Shown: positions 31,426 through 42,365 of the stretch, one piece after another | Layout of the letters: each line of letters opens with the position of its first letter | Position numbering within the stretch: position 1 is the stretch's first letter | NCBI GenBank assembly: GCA_963210345.1 | Contig: OY723399.1 | Span: forward strand, 79,327,673-79,391,672 | DNA from: Inga oerstediana | Lineage: Eukaryota > Streptophyta > Magnoliopsida > Fabales > Fabaceae | Direction of reading: 5' to 3' | DNA length: 64,000 bases | Position numbers and translations under genes: made by a program | Notes under the pieces: generated by a model | What the model was told of the DNA's origin: nothing | Databases searched by the model: none | What the model saw: only the letters and a program-made list of their open reading frames with translations

Positions 31426-33665
31426 TGATTGAACCATATTTTACATGATTTTTCATGATTAATTTGGGATTTTTAATGCATTTTCTGGAGCATTATTGCA
31501 TGATTAAGCACTAATTTAAGCTAGAGACAATTGTATTGAATTAATTGCAATTAGGGGTAAAATTGTCATAATTTGTTAATTATTTTGTACCATTGTTTCT
31601 TGAATATTTGATGCTACCTTGTGCTTAAACTTACATTGTAAGTGTGAAGGAAGAAATTTTGAGAGCTGGAGAGTCAGAATTAATATTTTGAAGCTTGGGA
31701 AAAATTACAGAAAAATACCCACAAGTTTCAGAAATTTAATTTGGCCCAGTAAAAGTTTCAAAAAGTTGTACTTTGGTCCCTATTTTAGAACTTTTAAAAT
31801 ATTCAGAATGGTCCCTGGTCAAAACTTGCATTTTGACCAGGGAATTAGGTTGTTGACTACTTCCTGAAACTGAGGGAGATACGCAAACACGAGCTGAGAG
31901 TATATAGAACAGTGCCGCACAAGCTAAGGGGAAGCATCTAATCACCAAAATCACTTTTCTTTTCTTCCTCCTTGGTCGCCGGCGATCCCATCACCTCTAT
32001 CATCGCCGGCGACCCTTCATCACCTCTACCATCCACCATTGTTACACAGCCGAGGACCAGAGGATCTGAATGAGATCGTAGGCTGAGCAACGAGGGCTTG
32101 AGGGGTGAAGGGAAGGAGACAGAGCACCACCACCGTCAATGACGTCCTATCACCTCAACACCACCGTCAGGGAGAGAGAATCACAGGGAGGCGACAGAAC
32201 AGAATAGGGGAGAAGACGAGACCACTGTCCCTGTTCATCACGCTAGTATTCTTCCTGCCATAGCCAAAAGCGTCCTACACTACCATCATCATTCTCCTCT
32301 GTCAAGCACCATATCCAGTGTGATTTTGCAACTTCCGGCAAGCCAATCCCAGATTCAAGTGACCTTCATCTTCTTCCTCTGTGTTGCACGTTCGTCGGCA
32401 TCACAACACTACCATTGCCTCATCATCATTCTGTCTCTCCACTATTTTAGTCAATGTTCTTCTACACCTCCTCTGCACTACACCACCATCATCTTAACAG
32501 CATCATCATCATCGTCATTTTCACCACTTTTCCATTATTTCCTCCACGCCGACAACCCCACCATAATCACTTCCTTATCCCTTCTCATTCACCATTTGAT
32601 TTAATAGCTCCTATTTCCTTTAGTCATTCTCCAAACCAACATATCCCATTTATTCTTCTTTGTTGATTTGGTCCTTCAATTTCCTATGGGTTCTGTGAGT
32701 TTTGAACAGAATGTGATTACTGTTGGAGAGATGAGTAGTTGATTTTGCTTATTCCTTGGTGATGAGGGTTTGTGCTTGAGCTTATTGGACTACAAAGGGG
32801 AGTTTTGCTATCATTCCATTAGTCTAGAATTATATATTTGGATTGCCTAGTTTTAGGAATTTTTATATATGTGATTCTGGAACTGAGATTAATGTTAATT
32901 GTCTCTATTGGTTTGATATTTGTAATTGAGATTGGATTTTGTAGTGTAAAAATTATATATGTTTGAATTTCTTTGTGGTTGAAATGAGATTTTGTTAATT
33001 AGTGTGTTATTGTCTAGTTAATGTGATTGATTTGTGTCCTTGAGGGGCTATTTAGCACTCAATTTCAAGAAGTCTCATGTTGCATTATTCCAATTTCAAT
33101 TGCACATTAAGTGGTTTTAAACAATATCTTAAGAAGTACTACCTCCGGTCCTAAATATAGGACATAGTTTGTAGGGCAATTTGCACTACAAACTATGTCC
33201 TATATTTAGGACCGGAGGGAGTAGTAGTTAACTATGTTTGTAGGAGCTACTATTAATTGGGAATATTGGACTCAAGTGTTATCTTGTGATTTTTCTTAAG
33301 ACATAATGAGTTTTAACTCCCATAATCTTTTTGAGCAAGGATTGTCACTTCTTCATCACCAAGAGCATCCATTATACATATTCCATTTCATACCATTCCA
33401 TTCACTCATTCTCCATTTTTTATAAAAAGACCAAAAATAGTAACTAAGAATTTAATTAAATTGCATCTTTCTTTTAGTTATTAATTTGAAAAATCCAAAA
33501 ACTGTTTTTCCCTTGTTTTTATTGCATTTGCATGGCATATAGATTACTTAGGATTCAATAAAAGGCTCATCAAGTGAGACGACTCGAGTTTTGCATTGTA
33601 CTGCAATTCTTGGAGAAAAAAATATTTTGTATTTGACCCCAAAGCGTAAAGACACGGTCAAATCA
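31426..33665 (+). mobile_element. LTR-like element copy C, solo LTR with target duplication
   Basis: It begins TGATTGAACC and ends GGTCAAATCA, so it has TG...CA ends with a short imperfect inverted repeat. CTCCT flanks it on both sides (31421-31425 and 33666-33670). It is 2240 bp, or about 2155 without the Stowaway insert. It aligns with copies A and B along its length. It has AATAAA-type signals near the 3' end (GGATTCAATAAAAGG at about 33553) and no coding sequence. TG...CA ends with a 5-bp duplication support a solo LTR. Confidence 0.75.
33139..33221. mobile_element. 83-bp Stowaway-type MITE
   Basis: The 36-bp arms match at all but one position. They begin CTACCTCCGGTCC on the left and CTCCCTCCGGTCC on the right (read inward). 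TA flanks both ends (33137-33138 and 33222-33223). The loop is about 11 bases. Copy B of the surrounding LTR lacks it, which confirms insertion. Confidence 0.85.
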
Positions 33666-33670
33666 CTCCT

Positions 33671-34699
33671 AAATGTCATTCCTTGAAAGTCTCTTCCTCT
33701 TGCGACTTATTGTAGCCAAGTGATAAATTTTGAAACCATTGTACCCAGTGAAGCCACATCCTAAGAATTGCTAGACTTCTTATTTAGGGGTTTGCTATCA
33801 TATCGTGATTGGGATTGCCGTGATCCTAACTCGAGTTGGGAATGACAGTGTTGGTGGTGTTCCAAAAATCAATAATCCTTAGTGAATATGAGATCCCAAT
33901 AGAACTTGAAGAAGAGAAGAGATGGATGGAGAATGAGAGGAAGATTAAAAATAAATGAAGATGACAAGAGAGCATATGGGTAAACTCACCCAATCCTAAA
34001 ATTATGGATTGGGTTCTTTGACCTGATTTATAATATGTTAAATTTAGGAGCTTAATTTAGGATTTTGAATTTTTAAAAGGCTTTCAATGGGATTTTCCCT
34101 CGAAATCCCATTGAAAGCCTTGAGAAGACTGATTGTGAAATGCCACAAGAAATGAGATTAAAACTTGGGCTCGAGAAAATTACATGAAATGCCACATATT
34201 ATCGTCACTGAGAATAGTTATTTTGATTCTACATTCACTTCTACCTCACAATTCTTCCATGTGTGCTTCCTCTAGTCTTTAATATAAGAGCTAATTAAGG
34301 ATTGGATTTAGTTATAGATATAACACCCCAATCTATTTTGTCATCCAAATTTATAAAATTGTCTCAAACTATCCTTATTAATTGCACATTTTAAGGAGAT
34401 TTCATCCAAGGTAGTCATGATGAAAGATAGTATTTTAGAAAAACCAATCTATATTTGTCACAAATAACTAATATAACTGATTTCTTTAATTTACCCAAAT
34501 TATTCAACTAGCTCTTATATTAAGTACTAGAATTAGTTCGTTCATTTTACATATAACTAACCATTCAATTACTATTATAATTCAAAAATTTAAAAACAAG
34601 TTAGAAACCCTTGAAACTTTTTTCAGTTGAATTACAATCTAACATCAAAAATCAAATACAGAGTATGTGCAGAGCTGGACTCTGTTCATCAAGTTCAAC
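33671..34699. other. AT-rich intergenic sequence, no gene seen
   Basis: It holds a perfect hairpin at 34079-34119 and, at 33960-34110, an inverted relative of 26085-26200. No coding region or RNA gene was recognised. Confidence 0.4.
34079..34119. repeat. Perfect 17-bp inverted repeat
   Basis: GGCTTTCAATGGGATTT and AAATCCCATTGAAAGCC pair exactly around the 7-base loop TCCCTCG. The arm motif also occurs once, in the opposite orientation and imperfectly, near 26100. It may mark a fold-back junction of a decayed inverted duplication. Confidence 0.5.
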
Positions 34700-35325
34700 A
34701 CCATTCTTTTACCGCTTTTGTAATACAGTAATTAGTTCAGCATCATTCTCAGCAATATATTCTCATTATATGTGATTACAAGATCAAAGACATTCAAACT
34801 AATAAGTGTGTTTCTCACAATAGCGCAAATAAAGGAACTCTCTTCATTACAAGAATCAAAACATTCAAACATGTTCATAATTAAAGGCTTAGATTCCAAC
34901 CCAGAAACTCCAACTCTAACCCCATTCATGTGCTTTCTTTGCACGTGGATCTTTCATTCCATGGGTGTTCAGCATCAAATAATAGATCTTACCACATTAG
35001 GGACACATAATGTGGTGCTCAGAGGAAATTTAATGCGGCAATTATGAGTTTGGATCCACTAAGGAGGATCTTCCAAACCCGAGAACGAGTTCACGTTTGG
35101 AATGAAGAGTTGCAATTTGTGTTGATTTTAATGTTTAGAATGTGAGTAAAAATGAGATCTTTGAAGTTTGGACATCTCTAAGGGTAAAGTAGTGCTTGCC
35201 GAATCTACAAGGTTGCAATGGAGATACCATACTTGGGATGCTTTTGATAGTGTGCTTAGATAGAAAACAGAGATCACCACCATTCTGATCCACGTTAGTT
35301 GTTGCACCAAATGGTCTACTCTATA
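34700..35325 (-). repeat. Dispersed repeat R2, copy 3, replacing a P450 3' end
   Basis: It contains the R2 core (AATGTTTAGAATGTGAGTAA near 35130, then GAATCTACAAGGTTGCAATGG) and the CACATTAGGGACACATAATG segment related to copy 1. It adjoins the P450 pseudogene at about 35326, exactly where the heme-binding part should follow, so insertion of or recombination with R2 removed the P450 C-terminus. Confidence 0.45.
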
Positions 35326-36657
35326 TTATCAGCCATATCTTAGGATCTCGTCCAATTGCCCATACATTTACTAGTATCCTAGACTTCTTCTCTATGTCGT
35401 ATCCATCAACCACCACATCTTCTAAGGACCCTCGAGGCACAAATGGTATAGGAGGGTAAGTCTCATTGACTCTTTGATCACTATATTCAAGTAGTTAAGA
35501 TTCACTAAATCAGTCTCTTCCACTATTCTATCTGTTCCAACCACTTTCTGAATCTCATCTTGAAGATTCTTCATAACCTTTGGATTCCTTAAGAGTTCAG
35601 ATAATGTCCAACCAATCGTCAGAGAAACTGTGTCATATGCAGCAAATAGAGTCTCTAAAGCAACAACCTTTAGGTTATCTCGACTAATCCTATATTCTTG
35701 TTCCCCATCTGTGTCTGGGTGTGCCATTAATGAGAGTAACATGTCTATGAAGTCTTCATGCTTCCCATCTTTATTAGAGGCATGCTCACGCTCTTGTATT
35801 ATCTTCTCCAACATGTAGTCGAGTGCTTTAGCTGTTTCTTTTATACGACGAGTTAGTCCCTGAAAGACAGGACATCAAAATGTTAATGCATAAAAAGGGA
35901 GGAACCCATCACCTTTAAATTATATGGCAGCAATCTTACCACGGTGTCAAGGCCCATCCTATTATCAAAATGTTAACATTTTGACTTAAAAAAAGTAGTG
36001 AATGCGGCTAATGGAATTTCAAAAATGATATACCTGAAGATTAAAAGGTGCCAGGCAAGGCACAAAATCCGCAAGATTGAAAGCACCACCTAATTTAAAA
36101 GCCTCATCGATGAGTCCCTCCAAATCAAATTGATCATCCTTTGTACGTCCAAAAACCATCTTACAAACCATATCTTCCAGTTGCCTATTGACGATGTTCG
36201 GTCAGGTTCACAACCTCACCCATAGTTGCAGCTCTCTCAAGTGACTCGACCATAGTTCGCACCATCTCCTTCCTTAAAGGACCAAAAAGCTCAAATTTTG
36301 AAGGACTGAAAAGATGTTGGCCACACAGTTTCTTCATGTTGCGCCAGTATGAACCATACTCTAAAAAACCAAGTCCTTGGCTGCCATAAAAGAAGTGATC
36401 GGTGGCTTGGTTGGATAGGCGGATGGCGAAAGCAGGGTCATGTGTCTTAAGGAATAGTTCAGCAGCTTCAGGAGAAGACACCACAATGGCTGGGACCTGT
36501 CCCAAACACAAGGACATGATGGGTCCGTACTTGTTGGCTAGAGATTGAAGGTTTCTATATATGTGGAAGTGTGCCCAACAAGTAAATGTTGCCAATAATG
36601 GGGAGAGCCAGAGGGCCTATTGATATATATAGAAAGTGAAAGAGAGATATTTTTGGG

Positions 36658-38353
36658 GGTTAAAGGGATTAAATTCCAGAAAGTTTTCTCGTATGAGTAT
36701 TAGGCACAAGAAGTTTTCAAGGGCCAAATATGCCTCAAAAGTGTAAAATGTGGGACAATGTTACCCCTCTTTTATGCGTTCTAACGGTCAACATTCCATC
36801 AACAAATATGTAGAGGTTATATGCCTACGTAGTATCTACCTGACCCTTCTTTTTTACCTTGGGTTTTTAGTAGGAAAAAATTAACAAAAAAAAAAAACCA
36901 CTTAGCTCCTCTTTCTAATATCCCTCCAGACTCAATCTCCCCCTTCAGCAAAATTTCAACCCAGCATCAACAATAAAAAATTAGATGGAGAAGAAGAATT
37001 TCAATGGAAAATTAAAATCAATCCATGTCAAACAAACTCAAATTTGTAGAAAAAAATAGATGGGTAAGCATGATAAAACGGAGATCGATAGGAAGAAGAT
37101 CTAGGCTTGATTCACTGGAGACGAGAGTTTTTGTGGATCTGAGGGGGTTTGATGTTTGAGGGGAAATATGAGTTGGGATAGCAGGTGGAGTTTTTTTTTT
37201 TGTTTAAAAATTTATTTCCTACTCAAAAATCATCAGACGTGGAAAAAGAAAGGTGAGGTGGATGCCACGCAAGCATGTCACCTTTGCATATGCATGGTCA
37301 ACAAACGTTGACCATTAGAGCTTGTTAATACAATTGGGAAAATGGGCCGGCCCGTCACTTGCTCAGGCCTAAACGGGACTCCAAAAAAGGAGCTCATTTA
37401 TGAGGCTCGGCATGTTTAATTAAAGCCTGCGGGCTTTAAGCCCGTTTGCCGTCTTTTCACTTTTTGCATTCTTAAAGATTAAAATACTTAATTTAAAATA
37501 AAAATGGTATAAAATCTAACTTAAAACATTAAGGGAAAAAGACAAATAAATACCACTTAAACTTCAAAATCCCAAATAAGTAATTTCCCAAAAACCCGAG
37601 TTGTCAATTGCTATACTCTTTTTGTTAATCTCATTACTCTTATTGTCAACAAAACCAATTTAGGATTTTGAAGTTCAAGTGATACTTTTTTAATCTTTTT
37701 CCCAAATATCAAACATTATCTATGTTTAACAAAACACAAGCACTAAGTCTAAAAAGTAAAAACTAATGTCCACAACCACAATCAAATAAATAACTAGAAA
37801 CAGTCATAATAATAAACTAAACACCAAATAATATTTCAAAGTGGCTAACATTAAGTAAGCTTAAGAAATGCAATTTATCTCAAGTTATAAACTCTATTTG
37901 GTAGTAAAGATATTGAAGATGAAGTGGTGAAGAATGAGAGAATTTGCTGTGCCAGGAAAAAAAGATAATCCCTCGAAATTAAAGTTCTATACATATCACA
38001 TATGACTGTGCAGTGCAATAATATATAAATTTATTTATTTTTAAAATTAAACGGCTTAAACAGGCAGGCCCTGTAGGGCTGCAAGGCCGACCCGTTTAAG
38101 CCTGCGGCCTTACAAGGCTTGCCCTTTTAGGCCTGTCTTCTTCTAGAGGCTCTAAATCCTAAGCCTGACTCTTGACGGGCTCGGGCCTAAACGTACTGAT
38201 CTTACAGGCTTGACTTGATTTCCCAACTCTACTTGTTAACGGAGGGGTGACATTGCTCCGTTTGTTTATACTTGCGGGATATATTTGCCTCTTCGAAAAC
38301 TTCCAGGTATCCAATACCCGCGAAAACTTTCGGGGCATTTAAGCCCTATAACC
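36658..38353. mobile_element. MULE-like element with long terminal inverted repeats
   Basis: About 110 bp at the left end (GGTTAAAGGGATTAAATTCC..., AAAGTTTTC, then AAGTTTTCAAGGGCCAAATA) is the imperfect inverse of the right end (GGTTATAGGGCTTAAATGCC, AAAGTTTTC, AAGTTTTCGAAGAGGC). Long TIRs of this kind suggest a Mutator-like element. It lies in intron 1 of the P450 and is absent from the short intron of the neighbouring copy. Without the nested hAT it would be about 0.8 kb and non-coding. A clear 9-bp duplication was not found. Confidence 0.65.
37329..38231. mobile_element. Non-autonomous hAT element, 903 bp, nested
   Basis: The left end TACAATTGGGAAAA and right end TTTCCCAACTCTA form imperfect inverted repeats. 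The 8-mer CTTGTTAA flanks both sides (37321-37328 and 38232-38239), the duplication length of hAT elements. The ends are rich in GGCC/GCCC words such as GGGCCGGCCCG and GGCTCGGGCCTAAACG; the interior is AT-rich with no transposase. Confidence 0.85.
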
Positions 38354-38572
38354 ATATGAGTAAATTAAAGTACATAATTCCAAAGAGAAATACCTGGAGG
38401 CCGTTTGCGAGAATTTTTGCTGTTATTATTCGAGCACAAGAAGATGGAAAGAAAGTAAATGAAGGTGAGAAGGAGGAATACAGGAATGGCTAATGTTGAA
38501 GAAAACATGCTTGATGTTTAATTTGCAATGGTTAAATAATGGAGGACTTGATCAACACATAGAGCATATAAA

Positions 38573-38581
38573 ATATATATA
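38573..38581 (-). promoter_or_regulatory. TATA box of P450 pseudogene 1
   Basis: On the minus strand an ATATATATT run lies about 65 bp before the exon 1 ATG. The two neighbouring copies have the same kind of TATA run at the same distance (42331-42343 and 43021-43031), which supports it as the ancestral promoter element. Confidence 0.55.
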
Positions 38582-39908
38582 GTATGATTTAGTGTGACTA
38601 ATAATTGGACCCTCTTTATATTTTTATAGCAATAATTGAATTAGCAATAAATGCTTTCCACGTGATTTAGCATGATTTCCTCGTGATACATGTAACCAAA
38701 CCCACTACGGGGAAAAGCTGGGATGGACCTGCCTGAAATCTCATTTGGTGAGGTGCTTTATATTTTTTATGGCTCAAGTGATGGGGTGCTTTCTCCTTTA
38801 CTAATTATAAGCTTCAAATAATTTATTTGTGTTTGAAAAAAAAACTGTTTAAACTAGTTAAGAACAATAAATATGTATTTTTTTTCAACTATACTCTTAT
38901 TTATAAAAAGAATAAATGAGAAGGACAATAAATGCAACAAATATAATCCATGGGTAAAGTTGAAAAAAACACCATAAATGCTTTGACAAAACTAAAATAA
39001 AACTTATATTTTGAGACATACCCAGTCACAAATTTAAAATTTATATTCTGGGATAGAGGGAGTGCTAACAGTCCGTTCCCTATTAAAAACGTGTGATGAT
39101 ACAAAGTGAACAAATATCATGATTGGGATGTTCACCGTTTTGATCTCTAGCAATTAAGGAGCGGTTAATAGCTTCAGCACAATCAGTCCAGGCTTCAATT
39201 TTTCTGAGTCCAAACTTCCAACAAACTATCTAAGCCATAAACAATGCCAAAGAGTTCTGCAATAACCGGGGGTATTTACCCAATACCATAAATTAGCCAT
39301 TTAGCCATAATTTTCTATCTAACCTCACAATATATATATATATATATATATATATTTTGAGTAGATTTTGATGTTCTTAATAGGAGGATGCTGTTATGTT
39401 TTTTATGCCTCGATACAAAGAAAACTTGGGCTTGTAGGGATGGGGAAGATTCAATATTTATAAGCAAATTGGGTAAAGTACACTTCAATTCCAATATCAA
39501 ACAATTGTTTTGTCCCGCCTATGGAATGGAGTGGGTTTCACTTTCAGATTTTATAATTAAACAAATTGTTTTGTTGAGCCTTTGATTTGTATACTGTCTT
39601 GTTTTTTTTTTTTAAAAGTTCCGCCTTTAATTTTTATGATAAAGCAATTTGTTTTTCAGCTTTTAGTTTTTGCTTTGCCTTTAGTTTTTGAATAAGCTAG
39701 CAAGGGCTCTATCTTTAATCTTTACCAAAAAGAAACTTTTGCTCAACTTTTAGCTTCTGGGGAGGGGGTTTATAAAGAGACAATTTATTTAAGCAAAGTA
39801 AAATGATACACAAATTGAACCTCAATATATCACAGGATAAGCTCAACAAGTCAACATCGCAATGAGTGTGAACCTCACAAAATTATTGCTATGCTTGCTG
39901 ACCATTAA
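38582..39908. other. P450 intergenic region, also duplicated further right
   Basis: 38600-38800 matches 48965-49143 (GCAATAATTGAAT, CTACGGGGAAAAGCT, GATGGAC, CATTTGGTGAGG). 39090-39260 matches 59200-59370 (GATACAAAGTGAACAA, TCTGAGTCCAAACTTCCAAC). 39490-39775 is T-rich repeat and matches 61375-61560. The region therefore belongs to a segmental P450 duplication. A (TA)n run lies at 39330-39355. No gene was seen. Confidence 0.55.
39330..39355. repeat. TA dinucleotide microsatellite
   Basis: About 13 uninterrupted TA units occur here. Confidence 0.8.
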
Positions 39909-42266
39909 TTATTCATTTTGATAAGCTTTACAATGAGATCGAAGGCTTGGCACAACTAACAATGGCTTAGATCTTGGTATGGTCCAGCCAAATATTTCAG
40001 TCATGTCCAAATCACAAGGTGCCATCCCATTGGGAAGATTCCAATCGAAGTAGTGAACTAATTGAGCTACAACAAGTTTAGTTGTAGTGATACTCATTTG
40101 CAGCCCAGGACATTTTCTTCGACCAGAATGGTATTAGTTGAAAATGATTTCCTTGAAGGTCTATATCACTATTCATAAATCTTTCCGGATAGAACACATG
40201 AGCATTATCAGACCATATCTTAGGATCTCGTCCAATTGCCCATGCACTTATGAGAATCCGAGACTTCTTATGTATGTAGTATCCATCAACCACGACTTCT
40301 TCTACGGACTCTCGAGGCACAAACGGTAAGGGATGGTAAAGTCTCAATGACTCCCTAATCACCATATTTAAGTAGTTAAGATTTACTAAATCAGTCTCTT
40401 CCACCATTCTATCGAATCCAACCACATTCTGAATCTCGTCTAGAAGACTCTTCATAACCTTTGGATTCCTTGAGAGTTCAGATAATGTCCAATCAATCGT
40501 TACAGAAACAGTGTCATATGCAGCACATAAAATCTCGAAAGCAACAGCCTTGATGTTATCTCGACCAGTCCTATACACTTGTTCCTCATCTATGTCTTGG
40601 TGTGCCATTAATGAGAGTAATATGTCTATGAAGGCTTCAGGCTTCCCATCTTCGTTAGAGGCATGCTTATGCTCCTTTATTATCTTCTCCAACATGTGGT
40701 CGAGTACTTTTGCTGTTTCTCTTATACGACGCGTTAGTCCCTGAAAGAGAAGAGATCAAAATATTACTTACCAGGTCCCTTTTTTGCATATGGGCTTGTC
40801 TCCTTTTACAAGTCTCTTCTTAGTAGGTTTCAATAATAAATACACTTTTACCTATTTTCCCCCTCAATTACTCTTACATGCATACTTTATTCCTCACATT
40901 CTTATTCATCATTTTATAATTAATACTCCTTCGTTCCCTTTTTATAAGAAATAATCATCACATATGCCCTGTTCCTGTTTATAATAAACATTCAGGGGAT
41001 GACTTATTTTTTTTCTTGTTACCTTCCTATTTTATCCTTATTTAATTATCCTATTTAATGTCAATATAATAAATTTTTGTAACCCCAAAGGCCTAAAGTA
41101 TTATTCCCTTATTTTCTCTCTTTTATAATCCTGTTTATTATAAATTTCTTATTCTCTCTCTTATTCCCTATCTCCTCATAAATAAAGGTATTTTAGTCAA
41201 AAAGAATAATAATTTTGACACATTTATTATTCTTAACAGATGTTTTGAACCACGAGATTCGGTTAAGATTTCTTTATAAAAAGGAGCGGAGGGAGTACTC
41301 TCTCTGCCCACCCTTACTCATTCATAAATAAGGCATTGTTGGAAAAAAAAAATTATATTTCCTACTATTTATCACATTTAACTGATTTTAATTTATAGAA
41401 TCCTACAATTGGGTTAAGAGGACATTATATATAGGAATGAAGGGATTAATTGCAATTTGAAAAAATAAAAACTTTATGCGGCTAATAGAATTTCATAGAT
41501 GATATACCTGAAGATCAAACGAGGCCAGGCAAGGCACAAAATCAGCAACATTGAAAGTTCCACCTAATTTAATAGCCTCTGTGATGAGTCCCTTCAAATC
41601 AAATTGATCATCCATAGAACGTCACAAAATCATCATACAAACCATATCTTCTATAAGCCCATTGACATTTTCGTTAAGGTTCACAACCTCACCTATAGTT
41701 GCGGCTCTCTCAAGTGACTCGACCATAGTTTGCACCATCTCCTTCCTTAAAGAGCCAAGAAGCTGAAATTTTGAAGGACTGAAAAGATGGTTGCCACACT
41801 GTTTCTTCATGTTGCGCCAGTATGAACCATACTCAGAAAAACCCATTCCTTGGCTGCCATAAAAGAGGTGATCGGTGGCTTGGTTCATTGGGCGGCTAGC
41901 GAAAGCAGGGTTATGGGTCTTAAGGAATAGTTCAGCAGCTTCTGGAGAGGACACCACAATGGTCCAAGCCACAAGGACATGATGGGTCCATGCTTGTTGG
42001 CTAAAGATTGAAGCTTTCGATGTGGAAGAGTGCCCAAAAAGTGGATGTTGCCAATAATGGGGAGAGCCAGAGGACCTATCGATATATAGAAAGTGAAAGA
42101 GAAACATTAATGCACAGTTAAATGAAAATAAATAATTCAAAAGAGAAATACCTGAAGGACATTTTCGAGCATGTCTGCTGTGATTATTGTAACAAAAGAA
42201 GATGGAGAGAATGAAAGGGAAGGTGAGAAGGAGGACCGCAGGAATGGCTACTGTTGAAGAAAACAT
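39909..42266 (-). pseudogene. Cytochrome P450 pseudogene 2, CYP736A-like
   Basis: All three exons are present: exon 1 42266-42152 (membrane anchor, FSSTVAIPAVLLL), exon 2 42075-41508, exon 3 40740-39909. Introns follow GT-AG; intron 1 is only 76 bp and splits the proline hinge in phase 1. Motifs seen are YWRNMKK, AAYDTVSVTIDWTL, the K-helix IRESLRL and FYPERF. Lesions: a loss of about ten bases in exon 2 just before VVSSPEAAELF (near 41963), an in-frame TGA near 41625, and a five-base loss in the heme-binding loop near 40125 that puts the Cys codon out of frame. The length is otherwise that of a normal P450 (about 500 residues). Intron 2 holds a Stowaway element. It is non-functional. Confidence 0.88.
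40926..41295. mobile_element. Stowaway-type MITE in P450 intron 2, 370 bp
   Basis: The left end CTCCTTCGTTCCCTTTTTAT and the inverted right end CTCCCTCCGCTCCTTTTTAT form imperfect TIRs. TA flanks both sides (40924-40925 and 41296-41297). The interior is non-coding. Confidence 0.75.
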
Positions 42267-42330
42267 GCTTGATCTGTAATTTGGAATGGAGAAATAAATG
42301 GAGGACTTGATCAAGACATGCAGTATAGAA

Positions 42331-42343
42331 AATATATATATAG
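42331..42343 (-). promoter_or_regulatory. TATA box of P450 pseudogene 2
   Basis: A TATATATATATT run on the minus strand lies about 65-75 bp before the ATG at 42266, equivalent to the runs at copies 1 and 3. Confidence 0.55.
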
Positions 42344-42365
42344 CGGTTTAGAATGACTAAATAAA

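Larger units (their letters stand above)
35326..38508 (-). pseudogene. Cytochrome P450 pseudogene 1, CYP736A-like
   Basis: Plant CYP71-clan P450s are ER-anchored mono-oxygenases. Exon 1 (38508-38394, 115 bp) encodes a membrane anchor ending RPPG at the proline hinge. Exon 2 (36616-36034) carries YWRNMKKLC (C-helix) and SPEAAELFLKTHDPAF. Exon 3 starts at 35859 with LTRRIKETAK and includes AAYDTVSLTIGWTL (I-helix region) and the K-helix IKESMRL. Lesions: four extra bases early in exon 2 (about 36553), a frameshift near 36190, a one-base loss after the K-helix (about 35455), and truncation before the heme-binding loop where R2 begins. Intron 1 is enlarged to 1.8 kb by nested transposons. It is non-functional. 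The CYP736A assignment rests on motif style only. Confidence 0.85.

Noticed and set aside
34772..35047. 91-codon plus-strand frame near the first P450
   Set aside because: It lies in repeat R2 copy 3, the matching part of copy 1 is not open over the same length, and no domain is recognisable.
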